DNA from: Pseudoflavonifractor sp. MSJ-37
GTDB lineage: Bacteria > Bacillota > Clostridia > Oscillospirales > Oscillospiraceae
Direction of reading: 5' to 3'
Length of the DNA: 64,000 bases
Assembly (NCBI RefSeq): GCF_018917965.1
Contig: NZ_JAHLPP010000005.1
Coordinates: 124,001 to 188,000 of the forward strand
Of this stretch, positions 49,656-56,406 are shown piece after piece (within the stretch, counting starts at the first letter, position 1; the number at the start of each line of letters is the position of its first letter). The notes under the pieces are model-generated. The model made no database searches. It was not told the origin of the DNA and saw only the letters and a program-made list of their open reading frames with translations. Position numbers and translations under genes: made by a program.

Positions 49656-50642
49656 TCAGCCTCCCTTTCGGCCGCCGGCATCCTGCCGGCTCAGATATTC
49701 CCGCATCCGCTCCAGATCCTCCCGGACCCGGCGGTCGGCCTCGCCCGGACGGGCGGGCATGGGCTGGGGCGCGTTGGCTGCCGCTCTGGGGCGACCGGAG
49801 TCCCTGGCCTGGATCTCCGCCACAGTGTGCAGGCCCTTCTGGTGCCAGCTCTTCAGGATGGAGTTCAGGTAGGGCCAGTTCATGCTCCCCTTCTGGAGCA
49901 CCGTGCGCTCATAGGCCAGCCGGATGGCCCCGTCCTCGAAGCCCATGTCCAGCCAGCCGCCGATGTACTTCTGCTCGGCCTCCACCGGGGCCCGGCCCCG
50001 GATGTCCAGCAGGGGCAGGACGGCGGCGCTCCGCTCCCGGAGGACGGCCTGCTTGTGGAGGTGGGCCTCGGCGGCCTCCACGGTGTCGATGCCCTTCCTC
50101 TGCCACACGAAGCCCTCCTTGCGGATCTGGGAGAGCTTGGGCCGGCGGCCCGGGCCGTACTTCCGCTCCATCTCCTCGATGCAGTAGTTCACCAGCAGGA
50201 GGATCACCTCCGCCGGGAGCCCCAAAAAGTCGTAGAGGGTATAGAGCATCTTCAGATCGCTGGTGGACAGGAGCTTGCCCAGCAGGCGCTGGACCTCCCC
50301 CACCAGTCCGGGGAAGGGCGAGCCCTCCTGCTTCATCTCCAGGTTCAGATCGGCGGCGCTGTACTCCGGAGGCTCCGGCGGCTCCAGCGGGGCCGGGGGC
50401 TGGGGAGCGGTCTCCCGCCGGTCGGCCAGCCGGAGCTCCACCAGCGCGGAGAAGGCCGCCTCCACCCGGTCAGGCGGCCACTTGAGCACATGGGCGGCGG
50501 CCCGTGGGTCGAACGTACCGCCCTTCCGCAGGAGGAAGAGGTACAGCAGAGCCGCGTCTCCGTTCCCGGCGGCGCAGAGCCGGTCCGCCGTGTCCGCCGA
50601 CAGGGACAGGATCGCCCCCGGATACAACAGGCTCCCGGCCAT
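49656..50642 (-). CDS. DnaD-domain replication initiation protein
   Basis: A 328-aa protein. The N-terminal winged-helix part (residues 1-75; RLCAAGNGDAALLYLFLLRK and RVEAAFSALVELRLADRRE) is followed by a Pro-rich linker and two DnaD/DnaB2 regions: LLSTSDLKMLYTLYDFLGLP then ILLLVNYCIEEME (about 125-160) and WLDMGFEDGAIRLAYERTVL then GSMNWPYLNSILKSWHQKGL (about 230-270). The YxxxIxxxW motif (YLNSILKSW) is present. Primosome component, in operon with the helicase loader. Confidence 0.9.
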   Translation of the reverse strand: MAGSLLYPGAILSLSADTADRLCAAGNGDAALLYLFLLRKGGTFDPRAAAHVLKWPPDRVEAAFSALVELRLADRRETAPQPPAPLEPPEPPEYSAADLNLEMKQEGSPFPGLVGEVQRLLGKLLSTSDLKMLYTLYDFLGLPAEVILLLVNYCIEEMERKYGPGRRPKLSQIRKEGFVWQRKGIDTVEAAEAHLHKQAVLRERSAAVLPLLDIRGRAPVEAEQKYIGGWLDMGFEDGAIRLAYERTVLQKGSMNWPYLNSILKSWHQKGLHTVAEIQARDSGRPRAAANAPQPMPARPGEADRRVREDLERMREYLSRQDAGGRKGG

Positions 50643-50680
50643 GGCGCTCCCCTCCTTTCATTTCCTTCGTTCGTTCCATC

Positions 50681-50709
50681 ATTCTACCACGATCCCGGGC
50701 GGAACGCAA
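50681..50709 (-). promoter_or_regulatory. Sigma-A promoter of dnaD-dnaI
   Basis: On the minus strand: TTGCGT, 17 nt, TAGAAT, about 30 nt before the dnaD ribosome site (GAAAGGAGGGG). Confidence 0.75.
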
Positions 50710-50728
50710 AGGGGCAGGGGGTGTTTGT

Positions 50729-50816
50729 GTCCGCCCACGGGCGGGGGGATGTGTCCTCGCCGGACGGGCCGCCTGCTCGGCGAGCGCATCCCACGTCCCC
50801 GCCCCGTGGGCGGAAC
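50729..50816. repeat. Large imperfect inverted repeat upstream of dnaD
   Basis: Outer arms CCGCCCACGGG (50731-50741) and CCCGTGGGCGG (50803-50813) are perfect, followed inward by GCGGGG-type pairing and by CTCGCCG/CGGCGAG (50756-50762 with 50778-50784). A competing pairing exists with ACATCCCCCGCC (50815-50826). No gene in this ~130-bp stretch; it may encode a structured RNA or be a mobile remnant. Confidence 0.45.
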
Positions 50817-50833
50817 ATCCCCCGCCTGTGGTG

Positions 50834-50871
50834 AAAAACACGCCGCCCCCGGCCGAACTGGCCGGGGGCGG
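50834..50871 (-). terminator. Terminator downstream of the zinc-ribbon gene / SLH remnant
   Basis: A 12-bp perfect stem (CCGCCCCCGGCC, 50843-50854 with 50860-50871), loop GAACT, then GCGTG and five U on the minus transcript. Confidence 0.8.
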
Positions 50872-50889
50872 ATCGTCCCTTTGCGGGTC

Positions 50890-50967
50890 TTATCTCAGGA
50901 TCTCCGTACAGAAGCGCATGAGCGCCGACGCCATCTGGGCGCGGCTGGCGCTGTCTCTGGGGGCCTC
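50890..50967 (-). pseudogene. Remnant of an SLH-domain protein C-terminus
   Basis: On the minus strand the frame ending in TAA at 50892-50890 reads TEAPRDSASRAQMASALMRF and then CTEILR. The pattern 'P.....sRAqMA.aLmRf.e' is the end of an S-layer homology repeat. It has no start and overlaps the end of the zinc-ribbon gene in another frame, so it is probably the tail of a deleted SLH protein that still has its terminator. Confidence 0.6.
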
Positions 50968-51202
50968 AGTCCAGCTTCCCGCCGCACTCGGGGCAATGCT
51001 CCGGGCGCTTCATGCGGAAGTTCATCCGCTTTTTGCAGTGGGGGCACCGGTAGAACAGGTCCCCCTGGGTCAGAGCCACCGCCATGATCACGATGCCCGC
51101 CCAGAGGGGCGGGTCGATCTTCGCCAAGAATCCGATCGCCGCCAGGATACCGCCGATCCACAGGCCGCCCACCAGGATGGCCCAGCTCTTTTTATAGTCC
51201 AT
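50966..51202 (-). CDS. Small membrane protein with C-terminal zinc ribbon (78 aa)
   Basis: ATG 51202 with GGGAGGGATC upstream; a start 19 codons earlier has no ribosome site. Two transmembrane helices (about residues 6-24, WAILVGGLWIGGILAAIGFL, and 29-46, PPLWAGIVIMAVALTQGDLF), then a zinc ribbon CPHCKKRMNFRMKRPEHCPECG near the end (Cys50/53, Cys67/70 roughly). Function unknown; such proteins are common in Clostridia. The stop region overlaps an SLH remnant. Confidence 0.75.
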   Translation of the reverse strand: MDYKKSWAILVGGLWIGGILAAIGFLAKIDPPLWAGIVIMAVALTQGDLFYRCPHCKKRMNFRMKRPEHCPECGGKLD

Positions 51203-51410
51203 GTATGATCCCTCCCTGTGTACTCCGATAGGATACCACAGTCCGGCGGGAAAATCCATTCCTTCCCGTCCATTCCCGCCCGGTCCTTCCGAGAAAATTC
51301 ATCATTTCGCTCTTTTTCATTTCCCGCCCGTGTGCTATACTATCAGGGAGTATGATCGATACCCATCCCCGCGGGCTTTTTCAAGACAGAAACAGGCAGG
51401 AGGACTTGCC

Positions 51411-51719
51411 ATGAAGAATCGCATCAACGTCACCATCGCCGGTCAGGAGTACGCTCTGGTCGCCGCCGAGGACGAGCAGTACGTCCACAAGGTCGCCCAG
51501 CACGTGGACAGCAAGATCCAGGAGGTGCTCTCCGAGGGCCGGGCCTCTCTGGTGGAGAGCGCCGTCCTGGCCGCCATGAACATCGCCGACGAGTATTATA
51601 AGGAGCAGGAGTCCGCCGAGAACCTGCGCCGCCAGATCAAGGAGACTCTGGAGGAGAGCGCCAAGCTCAAGATGGAGCTCTCCGAGGCCAAGCGGGAGAT
51701 CTTCAAGCTCCAGAAGTAA
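51411..51719 (+). CDS. zapA: Cell division protein ZapA
   Basis: 102 aa from ATG 51411 with GCAGGAGGAC upstream. The N-terminal half matches the ZapA fold (NRINVTIAGQEYALVAAEDE, then YVHKVAQHVDSKIQEVL); the C-terminal half is a long coiled coil (YYKEQESAENLRRQIKETLE, ESAKLKMELSEAKREIFKLQ). ZapA bundles FtsZ filaments. A -10-like TATACT lies at 51337-51342 with a poor -35. Confidence 0.9.
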   Translation: MKNRINVTIAGQEYALVAAEDEQYVHKVAQHVDSKIQEVLSEGRASLVESAVLAAMNIADEYYKEQESAENLRRQIKETLEESAKLKMELSEAKREIFKLQK

Positions 51720-51737
51720 GGGGCCCGCTGTTTTTCG

Positions 51738-51770
51738 CGGCGCGGAGCACGTTCCCCGTGCTCCGCGCCG
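51738..51770 (+). terminator. Strong hairpin between zapA and the U32 gene
   Basis: A 14-bp perfect stem CGGCGCGGAGCACG with a 5-nt loop. No U-tract on +, so partial termination or a processing site. Confidence 0.45.
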
Positions 51771-51801
51771 ACTCCATCATCACGAACGATCAGGAGGGAC
51801 T

Positions 51802-53883
51802 ATGCTGGAACTGCTCTCCCCCGCCGGCTCCATGGAGGCGGTGAAGGCCGCCGTCCAGAACGGCGCCGACGCCATCTATATGGGATACGGTGATTTCAAT
51901 GCCCGCCGCAACGCGAAGAACTTCACCCGTGAGGAGTTTGCGGCGGCGGTTTCTTACTGCCATCTCCGGGGCTGCAAGGTCTATCTGACCCTCAACACCC
52001 TGTTGGGCGACCGGGAGCTGGCCGCGGCCGCGGACTGCGCCGCCGACGCCAGCGACATCGGCGTGGACGCTATCCTGGTGCAGGACATCGGCGTCCTCCG
52101 GGCCGTGCGGCAGACCGCCCCCGACGTGCCGCTCCACGCCTCCACCCAGATGACCGTCCACGATCTGGACGGCGTGAAGCGTGTGGCGGACTTCGGCATG
52201 ACCCGGGCCGTCCTGTCCCGGGAGCTGTCCCGGGACGCGATCGCCTACATCTGCGAGCGCTCCCCCATCGAGATCGAGGTGTTCGGCCACGGGGCCCTGT
52301 GCATGTGCTACTCCGGTCAGTGCTTCTTCTCCTCCGTGATCGGCGGGCGGAGCGGCAACCGGGGCCTGTGCGCCCAGCCCTGCCGCCTCCGCTACGGCTG
52401 GAACGGCCGGGCCGACCGCTATCCCCTGTCCCTGAAGGATATGTCCCTGGCGGGGCACCTGCGGGAGCTGAGGAAGATGGGCGTGGCCTGCCTCAAGATC
52501 GAGGGGCGGATGAAGCGGCCCGAGTATGTGGCGGTGGTCACCCGCATCTACGCCGACGCCATCCGGGAGGGCCGGGAGCCCACCCCCGAGGAGGTCCGCC
52601 AGCTCTCCGACGCCTTCTCCCGGCAGGGGTTCACCGACGGGTTCTATCAGGACGCCGTGGGCCCCGCCATGTTCGGCGTCCGGGAGGATCAGAAGGAGCC
52701 GAAGGAGCTCTTCGCTCTGGCCCGCCAGACCTACGAGGACCGGGAGGCCCAGCAGGTCCCCATCACCTTCTACTCTCTGATCCGCCGGGGCGAGCCCGCC
52801 CAGGTGGGCGTCAAGGACGATCAGGAGAACGTGGTCACGGTGGAGGGCCCCATCCCGGAGGCCGCCCGCACCAAGCCCCTCACCCCAGAGGGCGTGGAGA
52901 AGCAGCTCTCCCGCACCGGCGGCACCCCCTATCTCTGCACCGGCGTCCGCTCCAAGATCGACGACGGGCTCTCCCTGCCCGCCGCCGCCCTGAACGCCCT
53001 GCGCCGGGAGGCGCTGGAGGGCCTCTCCGCCAGGCGGCAGGTCCCGCCGGTCCGCCGCCGTGGGGAGTTCCGTCCCGGTGTGCGCTATGAAGATCGCCGG
53101 GAGGCCCCGGTCCTCACGGTCTCCGTGAGCCGGGCCGCCCAGATCACGCCGGAGCTCCTGGCTCTGTCCCCTGCTCTGGTCTATGTGCCGCTGGAGGAGC
53201 TGTCCGCCCACCCGGAGCTGGCCGGAAAAGGGCCCTTCGCCGTAGCCCTCCCCCGGATCGTCTGGGACCGGGAGCGGGACCGGATGATGGACCAGCTCCG
53301 CCGGGTGAAGGACATGGGCGTCACCGACGCCCTGATCGACAACTGGGGCATGATCGCCCCCGCCCAGGAGCTGGGCTTCGCCCTGCGGGGCGGCTTCGGT
53401 CTGGAGATCTTCAACTCCCAGGCCATGAAGGAGCTTCGGCACATGGGCTTCCGGTCCGCCACCGCCTCCTTCGAGCTCAAGCTGGCCCAGATCCGGGACC
53501 TGTCCAAGGCGGTGGATACCGAGCTGATCGCCTACGGCCGCCTGCCACTGATGATCACGGAGAACTGCCTGATCCGCAACCGCACCGACGGCCTCTGCCG
53601 CCACGCCTGCGAACGGGAGGCCCAGCTCCTCACCGACCGGAAGGGGGCCCGCTTCCCGGTGGTCCGGGCCTACGGCTGCCGCAATGAGATCCTGAACTCC
53701 AAGACTCTCTTCCTGGGCGACAAGCAGAACGACATCCGCCGCTCCGGCGTGTGGGCCCAGCAGCTCCGGTTCACCACTGAGTCCCCGGCGGAGTGCGTCC
53801 GCGCCGCCGAGCGCTATCTGGGCCTCAGCGACTGGGAGCCCAGAGAATACACCCGCGGCCTCTATTACCGGGACGTGGAGTGA
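51802..53883 (+). CDS. Peptidase U32 family protein with DUF3656 (RlhA/YhbU-like)
   Basis: A 693-aa protein. N-terminus LELLSPAGSMEAVKAAVQNG then ADAIYMGYGDFNARRNAKNF is the U32 start; the family block GHGALCMCYSGQCFFSSVIG then GGRSGNRGLCAQPCRLRY (about residues 165-200) carries the cysteines thought to hold an Fe-S cluster. The C-terminal part (CRHACEREAQLLTDRKGARF, YGCRNEILNSKTLFLGDKQN) contains more conserved Cys. Related proteins hydroxylate 23S rRNA (RlhA) or ubiquinone intermediates; true protease activity is doubtful. rRNA or tRNA modification is the likely role. RBS AGGAGGGAC. Confidence 0.88.
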   Translation: MLELLSPAGSMEAVKAAVQNGADAIYMGYGDFNARRNAKNFTREEFAAAVSYCHLRGCKVYLTLNTLLGDRELAAAADCAADASDIGVDAILVQDIGVLRAVRQTAPDVPLHASTQMTVHDLDGVKRVADFGMTRAVLSRELSRDAIAYICERSPIEIEVFGHGALCMCYSGQCFFSSVIGGRSGNRGLCAQPCRLRYGWNGRADRYPLSLKDMSLAGHLRELRKMGVACLKIEGRMKRPEYVAVVTRIYADAIREGREPTPEEVRQLSDAFSRQGFTDGFYQDAVGPAMFGVREDQKEPKELFALARQTYEDREAQQVPITFYSLIRRGEPAQVGVKDDQENVVTVEGPIPEAARTKPLTPEGVEKQLSRTGGTPYLCTGVRSKIDDGLSLPAAALNALRREALEGLSARRQVPPVRRRGEFRPGVRYEDRREAPVLTVSVSRAAQITPELLALSPALVYVPLEELSAHPELAGKGPFAVALPRIVWDRERDRMMDQLRRVKDMGVTDALIDNWGMIAPAQELGFALRGGFGLEIFNSQAMKELRHMGFRSATASFELKLAQIRDLSKAVDTELIAYGRLPLMITENCLIRNRTDGLCRHACEREAQLLTDRKGARFPVVRAYGCRNEILNSKTLFLGDKQNDIRRSGVWAQQLRFTTESPAECVRAAERYLGLSDWEPREYTRGLYYRDVE

Positions 53884-53932
53884 CCGGGAGGCGGGCCGCC
53901 CATCCTCAAACTCGACCGTTAGGAGATCACAT

Positions 53933-54382
53933 ATGGAACTGAAGATCAAAGCCATGTCCCCCAAGATCGGGACGGACATCCCCTTCCCCTTCTATGCCAG
54001 CGCCGGCGCGGCGGGCATGGATCTGTGCGCCTGCGTGGACGAGGCCGTGACCATCGCCCCCCGGCAGATCGTGTCCCTGCCCACTGGCATCGCCATCGCC
54101 CTGCCCTCCGCGGACTATGTGGCGCTGGTGTTCGCCCGGTCCGGACTGGGCATCAAGCACGGCATCGCCCTGGCCAACGGCGTGGGCGTCATCGACAGCG
54201 ATTACCGGGGCGAGATCCGGGTGGGGCTGGTGAACCAGTCCGACGTCCCCTACACCATCCAGCCCGGAGACCGGGTGGCCCAGCTGGCCGTGGTCCCCGT
54301 GGTCCAGGCCCAGCTCATCCCCTGTGCCGATCTGGATGAGACCGAGCGGGGAGCCGGCGGCTTCGGCTCCACTGGAAAATAA
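53933..54382 (+). CDS. dut: dUTP diphosphatase
   Basis: A 149-aa trimeric dUTPase that hydrolyses dUTP to dUMP and PPi, keeping uracil out of DNA. All five motifs are present in order: 1 AGAAGMDLCA, 2 FARSGLGIKHG, 3 NGVGVIDSDYRGEI (catalytic Asp), 4 GDRVAQLAVVPV, and 5 ERGAGGFGSTGK. RBS TTAGGAGATC. Confidence 0.95.
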   Translation: MELKIKAMSPKIGTDIPFPFYASAGAAGMDLCACVDEAVTIAPRQIVSLPTGIAIALPSADYVALVFARSGLGIKHGIALANGVGVIDSDYRGEIRVGLVNQSDVPYTIQPGDRVAQLAVVPVVQAQLIPCADLDETERGAGGFGSTGK

Positions 54383-54400
54383 GGAAGGAGGACGACACAC

Positions 54401-54994
54401 ATGGAGATCGTTTTGGCCTCCCAGTCGCCCCGGCGGCGGGAGCTTTTGGAACGCATGGGCCTGAAGGGCTTCCAGACCATCTCGCCCGACATCGACGAGC
54501 GCGTCCCCGGCGCTCCGCCTCCGGCGGAGCTGGTCAGCCGCCTGTCCGCCATGAAGGCCCAGGCCGTCCGGGAAAAGGTGGGGGACGACGCTCTCATCAT
54601 CGCCGCCGACACGGTGGTGGCCGTGGACGGCGCTGTGCTGGGCAAGCCCGCCGACCAGCTGGAGGCCTTTAAGATGCTCTCCACCCTCTCCGGTGGGCGG
54701 CATGAGGTCTGCACCGGCGTCACCGTCCTCCGGGGCGCCGAATGCTGTACCGAGCACGAGGAGACCGTCGTCTCCTTCCGGGAGCTGACCGAGGAGGAGA
54801 TCGAAGACTATATCCGCACCGGTGAGCCCATGGACAAGGCCGGGGCCTACGGCATCCAGGGCTATGGCGCCCTCTTCATCGAGGGGATCCGGGGCGACTT
54901 CTACAACGTGATGGGCCTGCCCGTCTGCCGGCTGGGCCGGATGCTGGACCGGATGGGCATCCGCTGTATGCATCTGGCCGCCGGCCGGGACTGA
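54401..54994 (+). CDS. Maf-family nucleoside triphosphate pyrophosphatase
   Basis: A 197-aa house-cleaning enzyme that removes non-canonical nucleotides such as dTTP/UTP or modified forms. Motifs: LASQSPRRRELLERMG at the start, SPDIDERVPG, ADTVVAVDGAVLGKP (catalytic Asp), LSGGRHEVCTGVTVL and DKAGAYGIQGYGALFIEGI. Length is normal. It is 18 nt after dut and directly before mreC; maf-mreC order is common in Bacillota. Confidence 0.93.
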   Translation: MEIVLASQSPRRRELLERMGLKGFQTISPDIDERVPGAPPPAELVSRLSAMKAQAVREKVGDDALIIAADTVVAVDGAVLGKPADQLEAFKMLSTLSGGRHEVCTGVTVLRGAECCTEHEETVVSFRELTEEEIEDYIRTGEPMDKAGAYGIQGYGALFIEGIRGDFYNVMGLPVCRLGRMLDRMGIRCMHLAAGRD

Positions 54995-55025
54995 CCATGA
55001 CGGACGACTGGAAGGAGGCTGCCCC

Positions 55026-55868
55026 TTGAAGGATTTCCTGCGCGACAACGGTCTGCTGATCCTGATCGCCGCTGTCCTGCTCACCCTGATCGTGGCAGTG
55101 GCCTCCGCCATCACCGGCGGGACTGCGGACCCGCTGACCGATCTGGCGGGCATCATCACCACCCCCATCCGCAACGGCGTCAACGCCGTCACCAACTGGA
55201 GCCAGGAGCGCTATGACGCCGCCTTCCGGCAGGATCAACTCCAGGCCGACTACGAGGATCTGAAGCTCAAGTACGCCGACCTGGAGAAACAGCTCCGGGA
55301 GGCGGAACGGGACTCCGAGGAGAACGAGCGTCTCCGGGCGCTTCTGGGCCTGGCCCAGAAGCGCCGGGATCTGGAGCTGGAGTCCGCCACCGTCACCGCC
55401 CACGGCTCCTCCAACTGGGACTCCACCCTGACCATCAGCAAGGGCAGCGCCGCCGGCATCGAGGCCGGGGACTGCGTGGTGGACCAGTACGGGAACCTGG
55501 TGGGCATCATCGACGAGGTGGGCGTCAACTGGTCCGAGATCATGACCGTGGTGGACTCCGACCTGGAGATGGGCGGCCTGATCGCCCGCACGGATGACGC
55601 CGCCATCCTGGAGGGCCAGTTCGACCTGATGGGCCAGGGGAAGCTGAAGCTCTCCTATCTGCCTGAGAACAGCGAGCTCATGGCCGGGGATCAGATCCTC
55701 ACCTCCGGGCTCAGCGGCGTCTACCCCTCCGGGCTGGTGGTGGGCCATGTGGAGGAGGTCCTCACAGAGGCCTCCGGCATGACCCGCTATGCCGTGGTGG
55801 TCCCCGAGACCGCTCTGGCCGACCTGAAGCAGGTCTTCGTGATCAAGAGCTTCGACATCGTAGAATGA
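55026..55868 (+). CDS. mreC: Rod-shape protein MreC
   Basis: 280 aa. One N-terminal transmembrane helix (residues 8-28, GLLILIAAVLLTLIVAVASA), a coiled coil (about 62-115; YEDLKLKYADLEKQLREAER), then the two beta-barrel domains with NWDSTLTISKGSAAGIEAGD, CVVDQYGNLVGIIDEVGVNW and GDQILTSGLSGVYPSGLVVG. It links MreB, MreD and PBP2 outside the membrane. The TTG-initiated mreD follows. No mreB in the window. Confidence 0.93.
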   Translation: MKDFLRDNGLLILIAAVLLTLIVAVASAITGGTADPLTDLAGIITTPIRNGVNAVTNWSQERYDAAFRQDQLQADYEDLKLKYADLEKQLREAERDSEENERLRALLGLAQKRRDLELESATVTAHGSSNWDSTLTISKGSAAGIEAGDCVVDQYGNLVGIIDEVGVNWSEIMTVVDSDLEMGGLIARTDDAAILEGQFDLMGQGKLKLSYLPENSELMAGDQILTSGLSGVYPSGLVVGHVEEVLTEASGMTRYAVVVPETALADLKQVFVIKSFDIVE

Positions 55869-55881
55869 GGAGGGAACGAGC

Positions 55882-56394
55882 TTGACCCGCCATGACTTTC
55901 TGGTCAAATGGGGCGTTTACGCCCTGATCCTCCTCCCCGTTTGGATCCTGGAGTCCTACATCCTGCCCCGGATCGGTGCCCTGCCGGTCCGGCCCGTCCT
56001 GCTGCCCCTGGCCGTGATCGTGCTGGCGGTGCTGGAGGGGGCTGTGGGGGGCGCAGGCTACGGTCTGGGCGTGGGGCTGTTCAGTGCCTGCGTCCTCTCC
56101 GCCGGGGAGCACTGGCTGGTGCTGGGGCTGACCCTGGCCGGTCTGGGGGCCGGCCTGCTGGCCCAGTATGTCCTCCGCCGGGACTTTCTGGGCTGTCTGG
56201 TCTGCGCCGCGCTGGTGCTGGCCGGGCTGGACGGGGCCCGGATCCTGTTCCGCCTCTTCGCAGGGCGGGCCGGACTGGAGGCCATGCTCCGCCTGTCCGG
56301 ACTGGAGATCCTCTGGTCCCTGCCCTTCCTGATCCCTGTCTACGCGCTGTTCCTGTGGGCCTTCCAGCGGGTGCCCAAGGGCACCCATTTTTAA
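55882..56394 (+). CDS. mreD: Rod-shape protein MreD-like
   Basis: 170 aa, initiated at TTG 55882 with GAGGAGGGAACGA upstream, 13 nt after mreC. A very hydrophobic protein with five or six helices (WGVYALILLPVWILESYILP, LLPLAVIVLAVLEGAVGGAG, LGVGLFSACVLSAGEHWLVL and others). MreD sequences are poorly conserved; size, topology and place between mreC and PBP2 make the call. Confidence 0.85.
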   Translation: MTRHDFLVKWGVYALILLPVWILESYILPRIGALPVRPVLLPLAVIVLAVLEGAVGGAGYGLGVGLFSACVLSAGEHWLVLGLTLAGLGAGLLAQYVLRRDFLGCLVCAALVLAGLDGARILFRLFAGRAGLEAMLRLSGLEILWSLPFLIPVYALFLWAFQRVPKGTHF

Positions 56395-56406
56395 GCGAGG
56401 TCATCC

